This document shows positions 1 through 6,548 of a DNA stretch of 23,498 nucleotides, one piece after another. The notes beneath the pieces were generated by a model, which saw nothing but the letters and a program-made list of their open reading frames with translations, was not told the origin of the DNA and made no database searches. A program made the translations under genes and the position numbers. How positions within the stretch are numbered: the stretch's first letter is position 1; each line of letters opens with the position of its first letter. The DNA is taken from the NCBI GenBank assembly GCA_027297485.1, contig JAPUHZ010000015.1, positions 1 through 23,498 of the forward strand, in the 5' to 3' direction. The stretch is from Deltaproteobacteria bacterium (GTDB taxonomy: Bacteria > Desulfobacterota_B > Binatia > UBA9968).

Positions 1-2219
1 ACATGCTCTCCCGCCGACAGGGGAACTCCCCGGAAAAACAGATTTGCCCTAAGAATTTCCTTTCCCTCTCCATCCACATAGACATGCCAACCAGGATAAA
101 AAGAATCTGCCAAGACCAGAACCCCCGGGCTATCGAGAGAAGCCCGGATTCTGACGTGACTATCCGTATATTTTACGATCTCTGTTTTAGCTTGGAGATT
201 CTCTTTCGCAGGGACAGATAGAGGCCGTTCGAGAATAACCTCCTTCAGAGGATCAAATTCCTTACTCGAGAGTCGTTCCAAGATCTTCTCAGGATTTCCC
301 TCCGCAATAACTTTGGATACAATATTTGCCCTGGGAATGATACCATCGACTCTATAGAGCCAGGAGGGGTGCTCGGGATAGTGGCGGACTAGGGTCACGC
401 CCTCATGAGTCAAGGGTTGAAGGGCGATGATGTATTGCACGTTTAATCTGCCTAAAAGACGGAATCGCTTCTCTGGTGAAAGCTTATTAGCAAAGTCCAA
501 AAAGGCACCGTAAGGCAATCTTCCAAAGGCATCGATCTCCTGCATATATTCAAACCCATGGAAGAAACCGACGTTCGGGCGAAGGATACTGAAACCGTGC
601 CCCACCATTTCTGAGAACGAATGTCGTCCCGGTATCGAAACATAGCTGGGATGCAGGCTGGAGCCAGGGGGATAGTAGAAAATTCGGGTTCTTTCCGGAC
701 TCGGTGCGGCAAGGACCCTGGGACTATTATAGACGAGATCGGCGTCCAGGAGGTAATGGTAGGGTCTGTGGGCAGAGGACAGATCGAAAAAAACCAAACC
801 AATAATCAGGGCCTTAAAGAGGTTGGTTCGAATCTTCTGATTCTTCCAAAGAACTATAACAAGAAAGATGCCAAGGATTAGGGCCATCTGCCTCTCAAGA
901 GAGAAGAGGATGGCTGAGATGCCTCTGGGCGTTGAGGAAAAGGGGGGCGCTTCGGCCCATGTGATCAATCGGACCAAAGATGCGGTTTCATGGCGAAAAA
1001 AGAGATAGAAAACGAGCCAAAGAATAGAGATCAAGGAGAGGAAGAGAAGGGATTTTTTGTCCGTAGCATGATCGTATTCGAGAAAACCATAGAGCCCCTT
1101 TAGGGTTATAAAGAGCAGCAGGCCTGAGGTTAGAAAGAAAAATTTCTCCGGGAAACGTATGAGATCGAAGAAAGGGATATATTGATAGAGGAAGGGGTAG
1201 ACGGGGGTATGCCTTCCGAGGGCGAGCGCCAAGGAAACGATAATAAGTGTCGAATAGATTCCCTTTTCTTTTCGTGGCGCGCGTAAAAACCACAGCAATA
1301 TACCTATGAGAGAGATCGCCCCTAAATAATGGCTAATAAAAAAAGGGATCTTTCGAACAAAGTAGAGTCCAACCCCACTGGGTAGGGTCATGTCGACCTT
1401 TTTATCGAGAAGAAAGAGATTCAAAAGGTTGAGCGGATGAAGAGACCAGGAGCTGGCAGTTGGGTAGTTAAGGGAAGTACGTCCTCTCGACTCCAAAAAT
1501 AGCTCCGCAGTAGGTAAAATCTGAATCATAGCAAGGCTTGCAACTAAGACGTTCCCTGCCACGATTAAGCAATAAAGTCGCCTGCGGGTGAAACTTCCCT
1601 CTATCGCTCTTATTCTCAAGCCATCTAAACAGAGTAACACCATGCTCATTGCATAAATCTCCGGGGAGCCTGCCAAGAACTGGAAAACCAACGTAAAGGT
1701 GAACAAGAGAAAGTTTTTCCAGGTTTGGGCTAGGAAAAGTCTCTCCCCCATAAGGAGAACCCAAGGCAGCCAAACCGCAGCTTGGAAGTGATTTAGTAAA
1801 TTGGTCAGTGAGACGACAGTACCACCGAGAGTGAACAGCAAGGCCCCTACGAGGGCCAGGTACGGAGGATATTTCCATCTTCGGCAGAGCAGGTAACTGC
1901 CGGTTGCTGCCACTATGTAATGAAATAGAAAAAGGACCTGGATGGCTGTAAAAAAGGGCAAAACAAGTAAAAACAGGTGCGGTGGGTAGAAAGCAGCCAA
2001 TTGAAAATTCGCCAAGAAAGGAAAACCCATCCCCATGTGCCGATCCCAGAGGGGAAGCGTGCCGTCCTTCAAACTTTCGGCCAGTACGAACCTCATAGGG
2101 TAGAAATAGGATGATAGGTCACGAAAAAACGGGACCTTTCCACTCCATACCATTTCGTGACTAAAGCAGAGAACCATAGCCAGCAAAAGGAATAGGGTTG
2201 AAGCGTCTCGTTTAGTCAT
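1..2219 (-). CDS. YfhO-family polytopic membrane protein (3' end beyond window)
   Basis: The frame from the ATG at 2219-2217 stays open for all 739 codons to the left edge, so the C-terminus is missing. The N-terminus has a signal-anchor helix and then the YfhO-type luminal loop (FFRDLSSYFYP, PLWDRHMGMGFPFLANFQ, AAFYPPHL). At least ten further hydrophobic helices follow, up to about residue 480. The last roughly 200 residues are soluble, ending in DSFYPGWHVYVDG and then ANLFFRGVPLSAGEH, which is the conserved YfhO C-terminal beta domain. In the family this architecture (GT-C-like membrane fold plus periplasmic domain) is tied to glycosylation of cell-envelope polymers, for example lipoteichoic acid in Firmicutes. 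The substrate here is unknown. The gene follows the pilA terminator in the same direction, with no good Shine-Dalgarno before its ATG. Pilin or surface glycan modification is possible from position only. Perhaps 30-60 residues are missing. Confidence 0.88.
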   Translation of the reverse strand, partial: MTKRDASTLFLLLAMVLCFSHEMVWSGKVPFFRDLSSYFYPMRFVLAESLKDGTLPLWDRHMGMGFPFLANFQLAAFYPPHLFLLVLPFFTAIQVLFLFHYIVAATGSYLLCRRWKYPPYLALVGALLFTLGGTVVSLTNLLNHFQAAVWLPWVLLMGERLFLAQTWKNFLLFTFTLVFQFLAGSPEIYAMSMVLLCLDGLRIRAIEGSFTRRRLYCLIVAGNVLVASLAMIQILPTAELFLESRGRTSLNYPTASSWSLHPLNLLNLFLLDKKVDMTLPSGVGLYFVRKIPFFISHYLGAISLIGILLWFLRAPRKEKGIYSTLIIVSLALALGRHTPVYPFLYQYIPFFDLIRFPEKFFFLTSGLLLFITLKGLYGFLEYDHATDKKSLLFLSLISILWLVFYLFFRHETASLVRLITWAEAPPFSSTPRGISAILFSLERQMALILGIFLVIVLWKNQKIRTNLFKALIIGLVFFDLSSAHRPYHYLLDADLVYNSPRVLAAPSPERTRIFYYPPGSSLHPSYVSIPGRHSFSEMVGHGFSILRPNVGFFHGFEYMQEIDAFGRLPYGAFLDFANKLSPEKRFRLLGRLNVQYIIALQPLTHEGVTLVRHYPEHPSWLYRVDGIIPRANIVSKVIAEGNPEKILERLSSKEFDPLKEVILERPLSVPAKENLQAKTEIVKYTDSHVRIRASLDSPGVLVLADSFYPGWHVYVDGEGKEILRANLFFRGVPLSAGEH

Positions 2220-2271
2220 GGATCCCGAATTGTTCGTAGGGCATAAACCAAGGACAGGAAGTTCAATGAAT

Positions 2272-2308
2272 AAAAAAGGGGGGGAATAGAAGATTTCCCA
2301 TTCCCCCC
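2272..2308 (-). terminator. Intrinsic terminator after pilA
   Basis: On the minus strand a 9-bp perfect stem (GGGGGGAAT at 2308-2300 with ATTCCCCCC at 2287-2279) encloses a 12-nt loop. It is followed by one more C and then six Ts (2277-2272). It lies 44 bases past the pilA stop and 52 bases before the YfhO start, so it should separate the two transcripts. Confidence 0.9.
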
Positions 2309-2352
2309 TCCGTAGATTGTTGGAAACTAAGTGCTAGAGAAAAAATGTCCGA

Positions 2353-2739
2353 TTAATTACAGTCACTACCAGTTATTAATCCAGTTGAGCTGGTAAAGGT
2401 AAAATCATTAGCGCAGTTATCATGATCAGCTTCCAATACGAATGTAGTCCCGGTGGCAACTGAGTTCAAAACCACGTTGGCGCTTTTCTTGTAGCCAGGA
2501 AGATCATCACTAACAACACCATTCTTGTTCAAATAGGTGTTGTTATCCACGAAGTAGGCTTCTTGGGCTGTAGCAGCATTTTTTAGGTCTGATTGAGCCT
2601 CGGATTTGTATGCCCTTTCACGGTAAGCGGCAAACTGCGGGATGGCGATCGCCGCCAAGATGCCAATGATGGCGACAACCACCAATAGCTCTATAAGGGT
2701 AAAACCCTCTTCGGATCTTAATCTTAATCTGTTCATCAT
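2353..2739 (-). CDS. pilA: Type IV major pilin PilA (128 aa)
   Basis: Class III leader peptide of 12 residues (MMNRLRLRSEEG) followed by the prepilin peptidase site G|FTLIE, with Glu at mature position 5 and the standard hydrophobic alpha1-N helix up to IPQF. The mature protein is about 116 residues. Two cysteines near the C-terminus (CANDF and SDC, 18 residues apart) could close the usual pilin D-loop. Aromatic residues occur at mature positions 1, 24, 27, 32, 51 and 57, the same six positions as in the short Geobacter sulfurreducens pilin, plus an extra Tyr50. The start is set by the Shine-Dalgarno AAAGGAG before ATGATG. Product: the pilus subunit, processed in the inner membrane and assembled by PilB/PilC encoded upstream. 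Expression probably depends on the -24/-12 promoter at 2959-2973 and stops at the terminator at 2272-2308. A minor pilin or type II pseudopilin is less likely given the pilB-pilC context. Confidence 0.93.
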   Translation of the reverse strand: MMNRLRLRSEEGFTLIELLVVVAIIGILAAIAIPQFAAYRERAYKSEAQSDLKNAATAQEAYFVDNNTYLNKNGVVSDDLPGYKKSANVVLNSVATGTTFVLEADHDNCANDFTFTSSTGLITGSDCN

Positions 2740-2773
2740 AATAACTCCTTTCTTTGTCTTTTCTTTTTAAACT

Positions 2774-2911
2774 TTAAGCGGTCAGCTCTGAGCTAGAAGA
2801 CAGTGGCTGATTGCTCAACGCTAGCTCTCTTTTTCTCTCCCTTATCCCTATCGGGATTTTTTTCTCTCCCTTAAACTCCACCGCGAATTGTTTTTCCCTC
2901 ACCTCCTTCAT
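2774..2911 (-). CDS. Possible 45-residue leader ORF in the pilA 5' UTR
   Basis: An ATG at 2911 opens a 45-codon frame, rich in Lys, Arg and Glu in its first two-thirds, ending at TAA 2774-2776, 35 bases before pilA. Its own upstream Shine-Dalgarno is weak. A perfect AAGGAGGTGA lies inside its first codons, where no normal start codon follows at the right distance. Either this is a chance ORF overlapping a structured leader, or a short translated leader peptide. No homology recognised. Confidence 0.15.
   Translation of the reverse strand: MKEVREKQFAVEFKGEKKIPIGIRERKRELALSNQPLSSSSELTA
2830..2873. repeat. Two direct copies of a 15-bp repeat in the pilA leader
   Basis: TTTTTCTCTCCCTTA occurs at 2830-2844 and again at 2859-2873. 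In the pilA transcript this reads TAAGGGAGAGAAAAA twice, with a 5-bp hairpin (ATCCC/GGGAT, 2844-2857) between the copies. The purine-rich units resemble Shine-Dalgarno or RNA-binding protein sites, which is inference only. Confidence 0.7.
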
Positions 2912-2958
2912 TCACGACCTGGCTGTTTGAAGGGCTATCAACTGCAAACTAGGCCTCC

Positions 2959-2973
2959 GCAAGAACTGGGCCA
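2959..2973 (-). promoter_or_regulatory. Sigma-54 (-24/-12) promoter of pilA
   Basis: Minus strand reads TGGCCCAGTTCTTGC. The consensus TGGCAC-N5-TTGC is matched at all but one defined base, with GG and GC at the required 10-bp spacing. The predicted start point is near 2947, about 208 nt before the pilA ATG. An AAA+ sigma-54 activator gene ends 194 bp upstream, which supports function. pilA is a classic RpoN/PilR target in several proteobacteria. Confidence 0.75.
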
Positions 2974-3036
2974 GCCTGTATGCGATTAGACTGATATGGC
3001 TTTCCCCACCCCAGCTCTTCTTGGAAACATTGCCGC

Positions 3037-3053
3037 TGCACAAATATTGTGCA
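3037..3053. promoter_or_regulatory. Perfect palindrome, likely upstream activator site for pilA
   Basis: TGCACAA-ATA-TTGTGCA is a perfect inverted repeat with 7-bp arms. Its centre (3045) lies about 98 bp upstream of the predicted sigma-54 start point, the usual range for enhancer sites bound by Fis-type helix-turn-helix domains. A second, looser pair (TGCAA 3050-3054, TTGCA 3065-3069) overlaps it. The assignment to the adjacent activator is inference. Confidence 0.55.
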
Positions 3054-3166
3054 AAAGCAGTAACTTGCAGATTTGTTGTTAGAATTAAAAGTTTTGGCAA
3101 TTGACAAATAAGGGTAATTCCAAAGCATGTAACATAATGCATCAACAGAACCGATGGCAAAAAATG

Positions 3167-5236
3167 TTATTCGGCCATCACTTCATCTTTAACACGATTG
3201 TTTTTTATGTTCAATAAGCCATACTTCTCTAGTCTATGCCTGAAGGATCTATAATTGATCCCAAGAACTTCAGCAGCCTTCTTTTGTACGCCATCGGATC
3301 TCTTCAAGGCGCCTAAAAGTAGACACTTCTCGTGGGTCGCCAGCTCTTCATCGAGCGACATGCCTTTGTCAAAAAAAACGTCGCTCCCTCCTGGAGCAGT
3401 TTTCTCGAACGTCTCCAGCTCTTCCGTGATAGGAACTCCTTTGACATGAGAGGGGAGATCTTCCTCAGTAATCATACCCCTATTAGTCACGGCCATCGCA
3501 TGCTCAATCATATTCTCCAATTCGCGGATGTTTCCCGGATAGCTGTAGTTCATAAGGTATACGAGGGCCTCGCTAGATATTTCCTCGATCTGCTTATTAA
3601 AGGCCCCGGCAAATTTCCGGATAAAGTGGTGCGTCAGGGCCGGAATATCCTCTTTTCTGCCACGCAGAGGGGGGAGGGTGATTTGGACCACGTTGAGACG
3701 GTAAAACAGGTCTTCCCGAAAGCGTCCCTTGTCCATCTCTTTTCGGAGATCCTTATTGGAGGCAGAGATCACCCGGACATCAACCTTGATCTGTTTGGTT
3801 CCCCCGACCGGAGTGAAGGATTTCTCTTGCAGGACTCTCAGGAGTTTGACCTGAAGGTTTATGGGAAGATCCCCGACCTCATCCAGAAATATGCTACCCC
3901 CATCGGCCTGTTTAAATAGCCCCATATGGTCCGAGACCGCGCCCGTGAAGGCGCCCCGCACGTGGCCAAAGAGCTCGCTCTCAATCAACCCCTCAGGAAT
4001 GGCGCCGCAGTTAACGGCGACAAAGGGATGCTCCTTGCGGGGCCCGTTAAAATGGATGGCACGAGCCACCAGCTCCTTTCCAGTCCCGCTCTCTCCCGCT
4101 ATCAAAACATTGGTGCTGGTAGCCGCCACCTTTTGAATGAGATGGTAGATCTTGCTCACCCCACCTCCGTGGCCTATGACTCCTTCAAAGCGAAAGGCAC
4201 GCTTGGCCTCGTCACTTGTGTCACCGGTTAACTCTTGTGCCCTTGCCTTGCGCAGCTCCTCTTCAAGCCGGATCTTCTCTTCCATCTCCCTTTGCTTTGT
4301 GATGTCTTCAAAGATAGCAACGAAGCCGACGGGTTGCTGGGCAGGATCGCTCAGCGGGGCCAGGGTTAACCGTAAACGTTTATCGCGTCCTTGAGGACCG
4401 GCGTAGGAAAAATCATTGAGGACAACTCTCTTTTGTCTGTCGAGACCATCGAAATTGTAAGTAAGGCCGGGAAAAACACTTGTCAGCTTCTTCCCTATGA
4501 CAGCCTCGTCCTTGAGAGAGATCAGGTTTTGGGCTTGAGTATTAAAATAGTTGATCTCACCCTTGAGATCGGTGATGGCCACACCGCTACCTACGCCTTC
4601 GACGAGGGCCTCTTTAAGAGCCTCAAGATCGAGGTAAGACTTTTGCTTCTCGCTGAGGAGTTGCTCCGCTTCGCGGCGCCTGTGCGCCAGGTAGCCGCCC
4701 AGGAAGGCTATGATAAAGAAAGTCGGGAGGTTGAGCGTGAGACCCATGACAAAAGATTCAGAGATTGAGCCGCCTGTCCGATACGATAGGAAGTAAGACC
4801 ACAACATGAGGCCCCCATAGCACAGGCTGGAAAATGCCGCGGTGGTCAATGCCCCACGATAGAATAACAGGATGGCGCCGTTCATGACGGCTAGGTTATA
4901 GAGGAATGCAAAAGGGCTATCGTTGTTGCCTGTAAGCAAAACTATACCAGTAACCAAAAGGACATCAAAATTGACCTGGAGATGGGCAAAAAAGAGGAGG
5001 TTTTTAATCCAGGGGAGGATAAGGGCCGAGCTTATGGAGATGATAGCGGCGACTAAGGGTATCAGAAGAGAGTAAAATGCCCAGGCGTCTCCTCCCTCCT
5101 TGAAAAAATGAAAGAGGGCGGTGGAACCTAGGAAAAAGGAGAGAACGACCACCCTTAAGAGAAGGAGCCATTTGATCTTTTTGCTCAGCTCTGTTTGTTC
5201 TTCGCTCAAGGTTCGAGGATCAAGACCGCCAGCCAA
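3167..5236 (-). CDS. Membrane-bound PAS/sigma-54 activator with PilS-like sensor region (689 aa)
   Basis: Residues about 24-190 form six hydrophobic helices resembling the PilS sensor membrane domain. Residues about 205-320 are a PAS domain ending in a linker helix. Residues about 350-590 are a sigma-54 AAA+ domain with Walker A GESGTGKE (381-388), GAFTGA (428-433), the Walker B region GGSIFLDEVGDL and an arginine-finger region (FREDLFYRLNV). Residues about 635-680 are a Fis-type helix-turn-helix. No histidine kinase and no receiver domain is present, so the signal must pass from membrane/PAS straight to the ATPase. Start: TTG at 5236, 4 bp after the pilC stop; no nearer ATG is in frame. Role (inferred): a one-component activator of pilA through the palindrome and -24/-12 promoter just downstream. 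It replaces the usual PilS-PilR pair of pil clusters, and I assign no pilS or pilR symbol because it combines both. Confidence 0.9.
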   Translation of the reverse strand: MAGGLDPRTLSEEQTELSKKIKWLLLLRVVVLSFFLGSTALFHFFKEGGDAWAFYSLLIPLVAAIISISSALILPWIKNLLFFAHLQVNFDVLLVTGIVLLTGNNDSPFAFLYNLAVMNGAILLFYRGALTTAAFSSLCYGGLMLWSYFLSYRTGGSISESFVMGLTLNLPTFFIIAFLGGYLAHRRREAEQLLSEKQKSYLDLEALKEALVEGVGSGVAITDLKGEINYFNTQAQNLISLKDEAVIGKKLTSVFPGLTYNFDGLDRQKRVVLNDFSYAGPQGRDKRLRLTLAPLSDPAQQPVGFVAIFEDITKQREMEEKIRLEEELRKARAQELTGDTSDEAKRAFRFEGVIGHGGGVSKIYHLIQKVAATSTNVLIAGESGTGKELVARAIHFNGPRKEHPFVAVNCGAIPEGLIESELFGHVRGAFTGAVSDHMGLFKQADGGSIFLDEVGDLPINLQVKLLRVLQEKSFTPVGGTKQIKVDVRVISASNKDLRKEMDKGRFREDLFYRLNVVQITLPPLRGRKEDIPALTHHFIRKFAGAFNKQIEEISSEALVYLMNYSYPGNIRELENMIEHAMAVTNRGMITEEDLPSHVKGVPITEELETFEKTAPGGSDVFFDKGMSLDEELATHEKCLLLGALKRSDGVQKKAAEVLGINYRSFRHRLEKYGLLNIKNNRVKDEVMAE

Positions 5237-5240
5237 TCAT

Positions 5241-6461
5241 TTAGCTCATCACCGCGCCCATTTGGAAGATCGGTAGATACATCGAGATCACTAATCCTCC
5301 CAGGACAACCCCCAGGACGACCATAATCGCCGGCTCCATAAGGGCCGTGAGATTGTTTACGGCGTCATCCACCTCCTCCTCATAAAAATCACCGACCTTC
5401 TTGAGCATAGCATCCAGGGCCCCGGTGTTCTCTCCGATGGCTACCATCTGGCAGACCATAGGGGGAAAGATCCCACTTTCCCTCAATGGGTCCGCTATAG
5501 TTCTTCCTTTGCTAATGCTGACACGGGCATCCATAATGGCTTTTTCAATCACCTTGTTCCCGGCAGTCTTGCCCGTAATTGCCAGACCATCTAGGATAGG
5601 AACCCCGGCGCCTAAAAGGAGCGCCATGTTCTGCGAAAAACGGGCCACTGCAACCTTACGGAGAAGGTCTCCCAGGACCGGAAGTCTGAGGAGAAACGTA
5701 TCGATGGTCATTCTCCCCTGCTCTGTTTTATAGTACATACGGATGGCAACAACGACGCCGATGACTCCGCCTATTAGGTAAATAATGTAGGCGCGCAACC
5801 AATCGCTGAGGTCGATCATTATCTGAGTTGGAGCCGGGAGGGCCTGACCCATGTTGCCATAAAGCTCGGCAAACACGGGAATGACGTACATGAGCAAGAT
5901 AGTGGTCACAATTACAGCCACTCCCATAATCGAACAGGGATAGATCATGGCCCCTTTTACTTTTTTCTTGAGCTTGTTAGCCTTCTCGATGAAGAAGGCG
6001 ATCCGGTTGAGGATCTGGTTCAAGACCCCGCCCATCTCTCCGGCCTCCACCATATTGACGTAAAGGTCGTCGAAAACCTTGGGATGTTTTTTCAAGGCGT
6101 CGGTCAGGGTAAATCCGCCCTCGACATCTTGCTTTATCGTGTGGATGGCTTTTTTGAAAGTCTTATTCTCTGTCTGCTGGCTGAGGATATCGAGGCTTTG
6201 AACGATCGGAAGCCCAGCGTCGATCATAGTGGCGAATAGCCGTGTGAAGATTGCCACATCACGTGGCTTGACCTTTTCCCCAAAGCCCGGGATGGTAATC
6301 TCTGTACTTAGTCCCTTTCCTTTCTCCCGAATCCGAGCGGGTATAGGTTGAATCCTCTGGGTCCTAAGCCAGGCAAAAACCGCCACCTGGTTGGGTGCTT
6401 CCCTCTCGCCCTTAAGGATCTTCCCCTGGGCGGTTCTCCCTTCCCACACAAAGACCGACAT
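5241..6461 (-). CDS. pilC: Type IV pilus inner-membrane platform protein PilC (406 aa)
   Basis: Two T2SSF repeats: the first starts near residue 70 (FTRLFATMIDAGLPIVQSLD), the second near residue 275 (FSQNMALLLGAGVPILDGL). Each repeat carries the signature of polytopic GspF/PilC proteins. Three membrane helices are visible (around residues 175-200, 225-245 and 375-400). The length is normal for PilC, which links the PilB motor to the growing pilus in the inner membrane. The ATG at 6461 is preferred over a GTG one codon upstream because it sits 6 nt after the Shine-Dalgarno AAAGGAG. The gene follows pilB by 87 bp and ends 4 bp before the activator gene, so the three are probably one transcript. 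A GspF of a type II secretion system is the alternative; the adjacent pilin makes PilC more likely. Confidence 0.94.
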   Translation of the reverse strand: MSVFVWEGRTAQGKILKGEREAPNQVAVFAWLRTQRIQPIPARIREKGKGLSTEITIPGFGEKVKPRDVAIFTRLFATMIDAGLPIVQSLDILSQQTENKTFKKAIHTIKQDVEGGFTLTDALKKHPKVFDDLYVNMVEAGEMGGVLNQILNRIAFFIEKANKLKKKVKGAMIYPCSIMGVAVIVTTILLMYVIPVFAELYGNMGQALPAPTQIMIDLSDWLRAYIIYLIGGVIGVVVAIRMYYKTEQGRMTIDTFLLRLPVLGDLLRKVAVARFSQNMALLLGAGVPILDGLAITGKTAGNKVIEKAIMDARVSISKGRTIADPLRESGIFPPMVCQMVAIGENTGALDAMLKKVGDFYEEEVDDAVNNLTALMEPAIMVVLGVVLGGLVISMYLPIFQMGAVMS

Positions 6462-6480
6462 CACTCTCTCCTTTTGTTAA

Positions 6481-6545
6481 TCAATAGTTATTCGTTGATG
6501 GTCGATTCCCTCAGCCCCGTTGACTATTGACCCTTCACCATCAAC
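6481..6545. repeat. Interleaved inverted repeats between pilB and pilC
   Basis: Two perfect 8-bp inverted pairs interlock: TCAATAGT (6481-6488) with ACTATTGA (6523-6530), and GTTGATGG (6494-6501) with CCATCAAC (6538-6545). In RNA this order gives a pseudoknot topology. It occupies almost the whole pilB-pilC gap. Confidence 0.6.
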
Positions 6546-6548
6546 ACC

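Larger units (their letters stand above)
2740..3166. other. 427-bp regulatory gap between the sigma-54 activator and pilA
   Basis: No convincing gene. Going in the direction of pilA it holds a 17-bp palindrome (3053-3037), a -24/-12 promoter (2973-2959), a predicted start near 2947, and a leader of about 208 nt. The leader contains a strong Shine-Dalgarno-like AAGGAGGTGA (2907-2898), a possible 45-codon ORF and two copies of a 15-bp purine-rich repeat. A plus-strand hairpin with a T run (2844-2863) is also present and could act on antisense transcription. Confidence 0.7.

Noticed and set aside
1..2219. Suspected frameshift in the YfhO gene, because only short frames stand out on casual inspection
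   Set aside because: Codon-by-codon reading from 2219 to 3 shows one unbroken frame; the apparent slip was a counting error on my part.
2844..2863. Plus-strand hairpin ATCCC/GGGAT followed by seven Ts as a true terminator
   Set aside because: No plus-strand gene precedes it, and the 5-bp stem is weak; kept only as part of the pilA leader description.
2912..3160. An 82-codon minus-strand frame between the activator gene and pilA
   Set aside because: It overlaps the palindrome and the -24/-12 promoter, has an unnatural composition and no Shine-Dalgarno or family resemblance.
3332..3919. A 195-codon plus-strand frame
   Set aside because: It is the antisense of the AAA+ domain of the sigma-54 activator, whose motifs are unambiguous on the minus strand.
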